Positions 7,011-12,844 of a stretch of 17,169 nucleotides of DNA are shown here, one piece after another. How positions within the stretch are numbered: the stretch's first letter is position 1; each line of letters starts with the position of its first letter. The position numbers were made by a program, and so were the translations under genes. The notes beneath the pieces were generated by a model. It saw only the letters and a list, made by a program, of their open reading frames with translations, did not search any database and was not told where the DNA came from. The stretch is from an uncultured bacterium (lineage in GTDB: Bacteria > Desulfobacterota > Desulfovibrionia > Desulfovibrionales > Desulfovibrionaceae): positions 1 through 17,169 of the forward strand of contig CAJMRA010000010.1 in assembly GCA_905215675.1 (NCBI GenBank), in the 5' to 3' direction.

Positions 7011-7941
7011 AAACCGTCTCCGTTTCATAGCGACCGTTCGCATGGCCGTGCACGCGCACAATGCTTTGCAGGCGCCGCGTATTGTCGCTGGTTCGCGTCA
7101 TGAAGACGACGAGATCGACCGCGCGCCCGATAAGCGCGCTTTTGCAGCCGACCCCGGCCTCTTCAACAAGTTCCTCAAGGCGCGACAAGGCTTCTTCGGT
7201 GCCGTCCGCATGAAAAGTTCCGATGCCGCCGGGATGACCGGTGTTCCAGAGCTTCAGGAGCTCCAGGGCGGCCCCGTCGCGCACTTCGCCGACAAGAATC
7301 CTCGTGGGTCGGTAGCGCATGCATGTGGCCGCCAGCTCCCGCATGCCGACTTTTTCCGTTGTCTGAAAAAAGACGACGTTCGGAGCGGAAGACTGCAACT
7401 CCCGTGTGTCTTCGAGGATCAGCAGGCGATCATCGGGGCAAAGCTCATCCAGCTCCCGGATGACTGCGTTGACGAACGTCGTCTTGCCGGAGCTGGTGCC
7501 GCCGACCACGACGATGTTTTTCCGCCCGACTATGGCCTCACGAAGAATCGGGATCACCTCCGGGCGCATGACGCCGCTTTCCACATAATCCGAAAGCGGG
7601 ATAATGCGCGCGGCCTTCTTGCGCAGGGAAAAAGAGGCTCCAGGGCCGACAATCGGGGGAAAAACACCCTCAAAACGGCTCCCATCCAGAGGAAAAACGC
7701 CTTCGACAATGGGGCGTCGCTCGTCCACCGTGCAGCCGAGCGCGTTCGCCACAAGTGAGAGAATGGTCTTGCCCTGCGCAACCGGCAGTTCACCGACGCA
7801 TTCCATCGCTTCCCCGTACCGCTCAACCCAGAGCTTCCCGTCGGGATTCAGCATAATCTCGACGACGTTCGGGTCTTCGAGATGCTTCATCATGAGCGGC
7901 CCGCAGTTGAACTTCAGACTGACAAGAAGACGATCGTCCAT
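6988..7941 (-). CDS. trbB: TrbB, VirB11-family ATPase for conjugative transfer
   Basis: A 317-aa cytoplasmic ATPase. Residues 22-48 carry the family N-terminal motif (EDPNVVEIMLNPDGKLWVER). The nucleotide-binding domain shows Walker A GGTSSGKTT at 147-155, the Asp box ILEDTREL at 175-182, Walker B RILVGEVRDGAA at 214-225 and the His box TGHPGGIGTFHAD at 234-246. All catalytic motifs are intact and the length matches RP4 TrbB (about 320 aa). TrbB forms a hexameric ring that powers pilus biogenesis and DNA transfer. Its ATG at 7941 makes a TGATG overlap with the traM stop. The Com-like gene starts within its 3' end. Confidence 0.95.
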   Translation of the reverse strand: MDDRLLVSLKFNCGPLMMKHLEDPNVVEIMLNPDGKLWVERYGEAMECVGELPVAQGKTILSLVANALGCTVDERRPIVEGVFPLDGSRFEGVFPPIVGPGASFSLRKKAARIIPLSDYVESGVMRPEVIPILREAIVGRKNIVVVGGTSSGKTTFVNAVIRELDELCPDDRLLILEDTRELQSSAPNVVFFQTTEKVGMRELAATCMRYRPTRILVGEVRDGAALELLKLWNTGHPGGIGTFHADGTEEALSRLEELVEEAGVGCKSALIGRAVDLVVFMTRTSDNTRRLQSIVRVHGHANGRYETETVYDGAAVR

Positions 7942-8390
7942 CAGCGCACCAGATACACCCAGACGTTGACAATGGCCGATACGGCAATGATGCCGGTGCA
8001 GAGGTACAGCGCAATCGCATGGCCGGAGAGCCGCGCGGAAACCGCTGTCGAGGACTCGTGCAGCGCCGCGCTCACGTGCTGAAGCTCCTGCACGGCCACC
8101 CCGGACAGCTTTTCGCTGACGCCGGCGGATTCCCTCTTCACGGCTTCGGCAAGGCCGTTCACCATGCCGTTCATGACTTCGGCGAGTTTTTCCCTGTGGC
8201 TTTCCTGGAGCCTCTTTTCCTCATTCAGCGCCGCCTGCATGATCGGCACTATGAGCAGCGCCGGATCGTCCGGCGGAATCGTGGTATTGTATTTTTGAGC
8301 AACCAGTTGACGCACAGCCTCGACGGAAAGTTCGCCCGCGTCCTGGACGGCTCCGCCCTTGTCGTCAGTTGTCATCGTATCCTTGTTCAT
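7941..8390 (-). CDS. traM: TraM-like conjugal transfer protein
   Basis: A 149-aa protein resembling RP4 TraM. It has an N-terminal polar region, a segment with NTTIPPDDPALLIVPIMQAA that matches the TraM pattern (G.DDPIL.LQT...L), a long coiled-coil-like helix (about residues 55-115) and one transmembrane helix at the C-terminus (ALYLCTGIIAVSAIVNVWV). The family is part of the IncP TraK-TraL-TraM group encoded next to oriT; its biochemical function is not well defined. The start at 8390 overlaps the upstream stop by 4 bases (ATGA) and the stop overlaps trbB, so it belongs to the same operon. Assignment is from topology, motif and order. Confidence 0.75.
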   Translation of the reverse strand: MNKDTMTTDDKGGAVQDAGELSVEAVRQLVAQKYNTTIPPDDPALLIVPIMQAALNEEKRLQESHREKLAEVMNGMVNGLAEAVKRESAGVSEKLSGVAVQELQHVSAALHESSTAVSARLSGHAIALYLCTGIIAVSAIVNVWVYLVR

Positions 8391-8611
8391 GCGTGCCCCC
8401 TTCCCCAGCGCAGTTCGTCAAGACAGTCTTCAAGCAACACTTCAACATCATGCCGGAACCCCTGATTGCCGAGCATCAGGGTTCCGATCCGCATGAGCTT
8501 TCTGCCAACCATGTCCACCCAGGCGTCGTCGCCGTTCAGCTTCAGCTCGAACGTGACGCCGGTCGATCCGGCCCGCCCGGACAGTTTCAGGACGCATTCC
8601 TGTGCTTCCAT
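8387..8611 (-). CDS. Hypothetical 74-aa protein between traL and traM
   Basis: The ATG at 8611 is chosen because it starts shortly after the traL stop (10 bases) and opens a plausible protein; an in-frame extension to 8722 would run through the 3' end of traL. The translation (starting MEAQECVLKLSGRAGST, then VTFELKLNGDDAWVDMVG) reads as an amphipathic beta-rich N-terminal half followed by an acidic helix (VEVLLEDCLDELRWG). It is soluble, with no signal peptide. I do not recognise the family. It overlaps traM by 4 bases, so it is likely made together with TraL and TraM. Confidence 0.7.
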   Translation of the reverse strand: MEAQECVLKLSGRAGSTGVTFELKLNGDDAWVDMVGRKLMRIGTLMLGNQGFRHDVEVLLEDCLDELRWGRGHA

Positions 8612-8621
8612 GCCTGTGAAC

Positions 8622-9359
8622 CTAGATGATATTGACGCGCGCGATATCTCCGCGAATCGTTTCCCAATAATTGCGCAGGCGCCCCTTCGAGGCGATGCAC
8701 ACCGTGGCGTCGGCCTCGGCAAATGTCTGACGATTGCAGAGCATGCGTTCCAGGTCGGCGCCGTAATTCCCCTTCACTTCCGGCAGCTCGATGGCGGCGA
8801 CAATGGAAGGATACCCTTCGCTGAGAAATTCGCCGACAGGTTTGCCGCCAGCGGCAGGCACGGAAACCCTGCCGAAGTACGGATTGAGCCAGAGCACGAT
8901 GCCCTGTTCGGGAAATTCCTTCGCCAGCTGCGTAAGACCCTGAAGCGTATCCTGAGTCGCCTGTCCGCCGGTAACGACCGTATGCAGCAGTATCTGATGC
9001 CCTTTCCAGTCGACGCCGCCCTCCTGAAGGAGCTTCAGGATGTCGCCCTGCCGGATGTAGTTGCCAAGCTCGACAAAGCTGGATGCGCCATTATCCACGA
9101 TGACATGTTCGCACTGCGTGTAGGCCAGCCGCTCCACAAGCCCGTCGAACTTCAGCGGATCAATGGCCCCGCTTTCGTCAAGCACGTCAATCCGCGTAAC
9201 GGTGAAGCTTTCGTAGCCCGCGAGCGTCGCATTGATGGGGTCGGTATCAAATGCCTCGACGCTTTTTCCCAGCGCGGTCGCCGCCTGATAAAGAAACGCC
9301 GCAATCATGCTTTTCCCGACGCCGCCCTTGCCCTGCAAGATGAAGTGAATTGTCGCCAT
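8622..9359 (-). CDS. traL: TraL, ParA/MinD-like ATPase of IncP-type transfer systems
   Basis: A 245-aa ATPase closely resembling RP4 TraL. The N-terminus has HFILQGKGGVGKSMIA with the deviant Walker A KGGVGKS at 11-17, followed by FDTDPINATLAGYE at 37-50 and the Walker B-like VIVDNGASSFVEL at 86-98. Further family-like segments are LLHTVVTGGQATQDT and IVLWLNPYFG. The length matches TraL proteins (about 240 aa). TraL is encoded beside oriT in IncP plasmids; as a MinD/ParA relative it probably positions or energises transfer components, but this is not firmly established. A purine-rich AGAGGAAA-type site precedes the ATG. It follows a small membrane gene and precedes the 74-aa unknown and traM. 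Confidence 0.92.
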   Translation of the reverse strand: MATIHFILQGKGGVGKSMIAAFLYQAATALGKSVEAFDTDPINATLAGYESFTVTRIDVLDESGAIDPLKFDGLVERLAYTQCEHVIVDNGASSFVELGNYIRQGDILKLLQEGGVDWKGHQILLHTVVTGGQATQDTLQGLTQLAKEFPEQGIVLWLNPYFGRVSVPAAGGKPVGEFLSEGYPSIVAAIELPEVKGNYGADLERMLCNRQTFAEADATVCIASKGRLRNYWETIRGDIARVNII

Positions 9360-9371
9360 GTGTTTCCTCTG

Positions 9372-9833
9372 TTATCCCCAAATTTTCACGCCCAGAACAA
9401 GGACGCCGGACTGGATCAGATAGACTGTCCCCGCGCCCATGCCGCCAAAAAGAGTCTGTCCCGCCTTCATGTCCCGGAAAAAGCTGATTTCCAGCGCCAG
9501 CGCTCCCAGATTCACCCACAGAAGCGGAAGCGCGAGACCGGGAAGGATTACTCCAGCGTAAGGGAGCAGCGCATCCGGCATGTGTCGCCAGAACATCCAG
9601 AGCGGCAACGCAACCGGCGCAAGCAAAAGGCTGCACCCGGCAACCGTCCGCAAAATCCCCTTCAGCGGATGCCGGCGCATGTAGGCTTCCGCCCGGAGCA
9701 GCCGCATGGTGTCTTCCAGCGCGGAAGCGTCCCGCTGAGGGCAAAGATCAAAAAAACCGTACACGGGCCGCAGCACCCAGAAAACAAGCGGCACGTAAAG
9801 GGCGACTCCGGCGACAAGCAGGATTTCCGACAT
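9372..9833 (-). CDS. Hypothetical membrane protein between traK and traL
   Basis: A 153-aa integral membrane protein. The ATG at 9833 is preferred over an in-frame ATG at 9872 because GGGGGAA lies directly upstream of it and the protein then starts with a membrane helix (MSEILLVAGVALYVPLVFWV). Four hydrophobic segments are visible: near residues 3-20, 62-82, 88-112 and 132-150. Between the first two is a polar loop with LCPQRDASALEDTMRLLRAE. No family is recognised. The stop is 12 bases before traL. Three membrane proteins in a row between traK and traL are not part of the RP4 arrangement, so this may be a lineage-specific addition to the transfer apparatus. Confidence 0.72.
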   Translation of the reverse strand: MSEILLVAGVALYVPLVFWVLRPVYGFFDLCPQRDASALEDTMRLLRAEAYMRRHPLKGILRTVAGCSLLLAPVALPLWMFWRHMPDALLPYAGVILPGLALPLLWVNLGALALEISFFRDMKAGQTLFGGMGAGTVYLIQSGVLVLGVKIWG

Positions 9834-9905
9834 GTTCCCCCCGGCGTCACGCCCCGGCTTTCCGCAAAACAAGATGAATGGCTGTCATGCTTCCCCCCTG
9901 AAGCA

Positions 9906-10298
9906 TCAGGCCAGAGGCCGTTCCAGCGTAAGGACAATGCAGCCCAACGTGACTATCGCGGACAGGGTAAGGCGAAGCACAACCCCAAATGGTTCCTTAT
10001 CGCCCAGAAACTCGACAAGCCACCATTCCCGTGCCGTCGGATGCTTCCTTGCGACTCGGTAAAATCCGTAGATGACAAGGTGCACAACAAGACTTGCCAG
10101 ACAGCCTTTCGGAAAAAGAAGGAGAAGAGTCGGAACAATGCCCGCCACGCCCGTCACAAGCCCGCAGACAGGCAGCGCCGTCATGGAAAGCGCAAAGACA
10201 AAACCAATCCGTTCCATTCGAGTAAGTTCGACTTCATGGAACACTTTAAGAACCGGAAGCGCCCGCAGACGCCTTTTGAGCACGATTTCCTTCAGCAT
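9906..10298 (-). CDS. Hypothetical membrane protein
   Basis: A 130-aa membrane protein with a basic, amphipathic N-terminus (MLKEIVLKRRLRALPVLKVF), two hydrophobic segments close together (about 32-52 and 54-80), a basic cytoplasmic loop (RVARKHPTAREWW) and a final hydrophobic segment (about 106-124). It starts inside the preceding gene: the ATG at 10298 overlaps the stop at 10292. The overall plan (basic N-terminus, paired helices, RxxRxHPxAREWW-type loop, last helix) loosely resembles VirB3-like or TraX-type small membrane components, but no motif is decisive. A 72-base gap separates it from the next gene, the largest in this part of the operon. Confidence 0.7.
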   Translation of the reverse strand: MLKEIVLKRRLRALPVLKVFHEVELTRMERIGFVFALSMTALPVCGLVTGVAGIVPTLLLLFPKGCLASLVVHLVIYGFYRVARKHPTAREWWLVEFLGDKEPFGVVLRLTLSAIVTLGCIVLTLERPLA

Positions 10299-10483
10299 GT
10301 CGTGTCGCTTTCGTCCGTGTTCGGTTTGCCGTTCTTTTCCCGCGCCTGAGCCTCGTCACGTTCCGCTTCGCGTTCCAGAAAACGCAGCAAAGCCTGAATG
10401 TCCCATTGCAGCTTCATGAGCAGAAGCAGGCACGCCGCCGGCAGCGCGATTGCCGCAATCAGAAAAAACTCCATCCAGCCCAT
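10292..10483 (-). CDS. Small single-pass membrane protein
   Basis: A 63-aa protein with one N-terminal transmembrane helix (about residues 5-25, MEFFLIAAIALPAACLLLLM) and a charged helical tail (LLRFLEREAERDEAQAREKNG). It begins 1 base after the traK stop and overlaps the next gene by 7 bases, so it is clearly embedded in the operon. This is the layout of small accessory proteins of transfer clusters, but no family can be named. Confidence 0.65.
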   Translation of the reverse strand: MGWMEFFLIAAIALPAACLLLLMKLQWDIQALLRFLEREAERDEAQAREKNGKPNTDESDTTC

Positions 10484-10484
10484 A

Positions 10485-10868
10485 CTATTTTCCCTTGTCC
10501 TTCAGCCAATCCGGCATCGGGTGCCTCCCGAACGCGGGTTTGCCGTCATTGCCGCCCGCAATAATGCACTTCCTCTTCTGTCCATCCTGTCCCTGCGCGG
10601 GAGTCGCGGGCTTCGGCGCCGTCTCCGTCCGCTGCGCGGAAAGCGCGGGAGCGGGGGCCGGGGACTTTCTGGCATGCCCCCTGGGAGAGCGCAGCCCGGA
10701 CCGGTTCACATGCAGGCGGAAGGCGTTGTAGCACATGGTCAATTTCCCTTCCTTCCGAAGCGCCGCATAGACATCAAGCACCGTATCCCCTTCCGCCAGC
10801 CGGCGCTCCACTTCCGGTTTCGCCGCAAGAAATTCCCGCCGGGCGCGACCGGGGCTCAGTCGGGGCAT
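10485..10868 (-). CDS. traK: TraK-family relaxosome DNA-binding protein
   Basis: A 127-aa basic protein. Residues 10-57 hold the TraK pattern: AKPEVERRLAEGDTVLDVY, then AALRKEGKLTMCYNAFRLHV, matching the family outline (V...L..G.S.K.I...L...GRI.Y.Y.TF...V). TraK of RP4 binds intrinsically bent DNA in the leading part of oriT and assists relaxosome formation. After residue 60 the chain is a Pro/Ala/Lys-rich tail with RSPRGHARKSPAPAPA. The ATG at 10868 is 4 bases downstream of the previous stop with GGTGGTGA upstream. In RP4 oriT lies just upstream of traK; here another gene abuts traK, so oriT must be elsewhere, and no relaxase gene is in the window. Confidence 0.78.
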   Translation of the reverse strand: MPRLSPGRARREFLAAKPEVERRLAEGDTVLDVYAALRKEGKLTMCYNAFRLHVNRSGLRSPRGHARKSPAPAPALSAQRTETAPKPATPAQGQDGQKRKCIIAGGNDGKPAFGRHPMPDWLKDKGK

Positions 10869-10872
10869 GTCG

Positions 10873-11496
10873 TCACCACCCGAAAGCCCGTGTCACAAAG
10901 TCGTACTGGAGCTGGTCGCGAACCTGCCGGGCGTCCTCATACGGCCAGGGACGGGGAAACTGGCGCCCGCTTCCCTCAAAAAGGTTGACGGGGCGCACAA
11001 TCTCCGCCAGAGCGCCCAGAAAGGCATCCGTCTTGGCTACCCAGACAGCCGCATAAGGAAATTTTTTCATGAACTGCGCCTCTGTTGCCAGAAGCTCCAT
11101 CAGCTGGCGGTTTTCATCAATGCGCTTCCAGATGCCGCGCCGGCCGTCGCTTTCCTGGCAAAGCCGGACAATGGCCGCCCTCTCCCTGTCGGAGACTTTC
11201 CACCCGTCCGGGGGAAAGGGATCCCCGGAAAAAATCCCGGCATCCGGGGCAGTACCGCCGTCCGTCAACGACGATCCATCCCTTGTCGGAAAGCCCCCTG
11301 AGCAGGCTTTCCCATGTCGGGGATTCCACTCGCGCGCCGCAATCGGCGCACTGTGCCGTTTCCATCGCTGTTCCTCCTGTTGTTCCGTCATCCGGCGCAA
11401 CCCGTCCGCGCAAAGCTCAAGACCGGTCGCCATGCCGAGCATGAAGGCGCGATTCAGCTCCGGATCGTCAAAAGTCTTTTCCTGTTCCTTCGGCAT
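10873..11496 (-). CDS. Hypothetical protein; the middle of the frame is doubtful
   Basis: The frame from ATG 11496 (AGGGGAA about 6 bases upstream, 2 bases after the previous stop) is open for 207 codons. The first 45 residues look genuine (FDDPELNRAFMLGMATGLEL, then CADGLRRMTEQQEEQRW) and so do the last 110 (RLCQESDGRRGIWKRIDENR, LMELLATEAQFMKKFPYAAV, WVAKTDAFLGALAEIV, ending DQLQYDFVTRAFGW). Residues 46-100 are Gly/Pro/Ser-rich and poorly structured, and over the same bases another frame encodes a convincing zinc ribbon. Either this is one protein with a nested overlapping gene, or two or three small genes have been joined by an indel. No known family is recognised. Confidence 0.55.
   Translation of the reverse strand: MPKEQEKTFDDPELNRAFMLGMATGLELCADGLRRMTEQQEEQRWKRHSAPIAAREWNPRHGKACSGGFPTRDGSSLTDGGTAPDAGIFSGDPFPPDGWKVSDRERAAIVRLCQESDGRRGIWKRIDENRQLMELLATEAQFMKKFPYAAVWVAKTDAFLGALAEIVRPVNLFEGSGRQFPRPWPYEDARQVRDQLQYDFVTRAFGW
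11117..11365 (-). CDS. Small zinc-ribbon protein in an overlapping frame
   Basis: An 82-aa frame whose N-terminal 48 residues form a clear zinc ribbon: AQCADCGARVESPTW, then LSDKGWIVVDGRRYCPGC, giving a C-x2-C and C-x2-C pair separated by about 28 residues with the aromatic and Gly-Trp pattern of such small domains. The ATG at 11365 is preceded by a full AGGAGGAA Shine-Dalgarno sequence with a 5-base spacer, the best ribosome binding site in this part of the window. After residue 55 the sequence becomes Gly/Arg/Pro-rich (GKRRPARHLEAH) and less protein-like, while the overlapping frame becomes better there. This fits a true gene whose 3' part has moved to the other frame. Confidence 0.5.
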   Translation of the reverse strand: METAQCADCGARVESPTWESLLRGLSDKGWIVVDGRRYCPGCRDFFRGSLSPGRVESLRQGEGGHCPALPGKRRPARHLEAH

Positions 11497-11498
11497 CG

Positions 11499-11750
11499 CT
11501 ATTTCCCCTGTTCGCTGAAAACTTTTCCCGTATCCCGCTCCCGCAGAAACGTGTCCCACGCATGGAACGGAAGGTTCTCGCAAGCCTTGTCGCCGAACGG
11601 ACACTCATCAAGTTCCCGCAGCAGCTCCACGGGACAGGCGGCATGGTTTTCCATGCTTGCATAGCGGCATGCAGTCCATAGCAGCGCGGCCTGTTCGCCA
11701 ATCGTCAACCCTTGTTCGGGAATCCGTTCCAGCAACTCTGTCTCACCCAT
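11499..11750 (-). CDS. Hypothetical 83-aa protein following the methyltransferase
   Basis: An acidic soluble protein (MGETELLERIPEQGLTIGEQ, then AALLWTACRYASM; C-terminus LPFHAWDTFLRERDTGKVF). The ATG at 11750 shares its A with the methyltransferase TGA (TGATG), and a GTG at 11753 is an alternative. Cys residues at about 28, 39, 50 and 57 might bind a metal but do not form a clear motif. No family is recognised. Position just after the methyltransferase and immediately before the zinc-ribbon locus suggests it is part of a phage- or plasmid-type accessory cassette. Confidence 0.62.
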   Translation of the reverse strand: MGETELLERIPEQGLTIGEQAALLWTACRYASMENHAACPVELLRELDECPFGDKACENLPFHAWDTFLRERDTGKVFSEQGK

Positions 11751-12844
11751 CACTGTTCCTCCGTCAGTTCGTCAAAAGCCCTTATGAAGGCTTCCGCCTG
11801 CGGCGCGACGATGGCGTTGCCGTACCCGCGCAGTCGTCCCACTCTGCCGGCAGCCCCATGAGCCAGCGGGAATGCGCCGGGTTCAACTGGCCGCCACCTT
11901 CCATCCCGGCACAGGAGCCAGTCAGCATCTCTCCAGAAGCCGTCCGTCGGCAGGGGAGCGTCAGAAACGCCTGCCGCGGGAGCAGGTCGATCCTGCTCCT
12001 TCCATCCCCGCGCCGCAGTGTCATTCCGGGAGTATCCTTCCAGTCCCGCGCCGCCGGCGTCACCCAGCCCGCCAGATACGCGGCGCCCGGCAGTCTGTCC
12101 GTTCCCTGCATCGGCCCCCCGTGAGGGCCGTCCTGCCGACATGGCGTCGGCCAGCCCGCAAGCCATGCCGCGTCCGCAAGGCATGTCTGCGTCCCGTTCT
12201 CCTTCAGCTTTTGCGGATTGGCGCTGTTCTTCGTATTTTTGTTCGCCTGGGGCGTCGGCCAGCCCGACAGTTCCGCCGCTGTCTGCAAGTTCAGTCCGCC
12301 CTCCCTCTTTTGGGAGCCGACGCCGGTGGAGTTGTTTCCCATCGGCGTGGGCCACCCAGTAGAGCCTCTGCCGGATGTGCGGAGCGCCGAAGCCCGCAGC
12401 GCAGGTATCGACCGCCCCGACGGCGTAACCCGCGCCTTCCAGGTCAGACGATACAATGTCGAACCATGCAAGACCGTCTTTTGACGCAACCTGTTCGCCA
12501 AAGACTGTGACAGGGCGGCGCTCCCGGATAAGGCGGAAGAACGCGGGCCACAGATGCCGCTCGTCAGAAGTCCCTTTTCTTTTGCCTGCCGCGCTGAAAG
12601 GCTGGCAAGGACAGGAACCTGTCCAAACGGGACGGTCGTCCGCCCATCCGGCGCGGCGCAGGGCGTATGACCATGTTCCGATGCCCGCGAAAAAATGGCA
12701 CTGGGCAAACCCGGCAAGATCATCCGGCGCGACATCCTCAATGCTCCTTGTGTCAACTTCGCCGGGCGCGATATGCCCGGCCCTGATAAGTTCCCGCAGC
12801 CAGCCGGCGGCAAAAGGATCGATCTCGTTGTAGTAGGCGCTCAT
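11750..12844 (-). CDS. C5 cytosine-specific DNA methyltransferase
   Basis: A 364-aa Dcm-type enzyme that transfers a methyl group from S-adenosylmethionine to C5 of cytosine. Motif I is FFAGIGTWS at 51-59, motif IV SCPCQPFSAAGK at 77-88 with catalytic Cys80, motif VI GEQVASKDG at 116-124 (GEQ in place of the usual ENV), motif VIII PHIRQRLYWVA at 155-165 and motif X RGYGNAIVAPQ at 339-349. The region between VIII and X, where the target-recognition domain lies, is low in complexity with GLADA repeats at 194-198 and 230-234. This form is typical of phages and mobile elements. The start makes an ATGA overlap with the upstream stop. No restriction enzyme is adjacent, so it may be an orphan that protects the element or affects regulation. 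Confidence 0.93.
   Translation of the reverse strand: MSAYYNEIDPFAAGWLRELIRAGHIAPGEVDTRSIEDVAPDDLAGFAQCHFFAGIGTWSYALRRAGWADDRPVWTGSCPCQPFSAAGKRKGTSDERHLWPAFFRLIRERRPVTVFGEQVASKDGLAWFDIVSSDLEGAGYAVGAVDTCAAGFGAPHIRQRLYWVAHADGKQLHRRRLPKEGGRTELADSGGTVGLADAPGEQKYEEQRQSAKAEGERDADMPCGRGMACGLADAMSAGRPSRGADAGNGQTAGRRVSGGLGDAGGAGLEGYSRNDTAARGWKEQDRPAPAAGVSDAPLPTDGFWRDADWLLCRDGRWRPVEPGAFPLAHGAAGRVGRLRGYGNAIVAPQAEAFIRAFDELTEEQ
11782..12813 (-). CDS. Second long frame inside the methyltransferase gene (GWPTP-repeat protein candidate)
   Basis: The frame +1 to the methyltransferase, on the same strand, is open for 343 codons from ATG 12813. Its translation contains SLSARQAKEKGLLTSG at 71-86, LTWKARVTPSGRS at 123-135, GWPTP at 153-157, 184-188 and 220-224, GWVTP at 249-253, and LNPAHSRWLMGLPAEWD at 310-326. 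From memory, phage and prophage proteins with the same outline (LTWK..TP.GR, repeated WPTP, LNP..v.WLMG.P..W) exist in databases, some as stand-alone genes; I could not check this. The match would mean true double coding. The simpler reading is that the frame is a shadow of the repetitive methyltransferase. No ribosome binding site was found, and function is unknown. Confidence 0.42.
   Translation of the reverse strand: MPPAGCGNLSGPGISRPAKLTQGALRMSRRMILPGLPSAIFSRASEHGHTPCAAPDGRTTVPFGQVPVLASLSARQAKEKGLLTSGICGPRSSALSGSAALSQSLANRLRQKTVLHGSTLYRLTWKARVTPSGRSIPALRASALRTSGRGSTGWPTPMGNNSTGVGSQKREGGLNLQTAAELSGWPTPQANKNTKNSANPQKLKENGTQTCLADAAWLAGWPTPCRQDGPHGGPMQGTDRLPGAAYLAGWVTPAARDWKDTPGMTLRRGDGRSRIDLLPRQAFLTLPCRRTASGEMLTGSCAGMEGGGQLNPAHSRWLMGLPAEWDDCAGTATPSSRRRRKPS

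Noticed and set aside
8466..10349. A 627-codon plus-strand open frame
   Set aside because: It is antisense to traL and its neighbours, which have Walker motifs and membrane helices; the translation is His/Arg/Pro-rich without family features.
10867..11301. Plus-strand frame opposite the 207-aa locus considered as a separate gene
   Set aside because: No ribosome binding site or family motif; the minus-strand frames there have an AGGAGGAA site and a zinc ribbon.
11468..11701. A 77-codon minus-strand frame overlapping the 83-aa gene
   Set aside because: The 83-aa frame has the TGATG junction with the methyltransferase and a more protein-like sequence; the other is Arg/Ser-rich.
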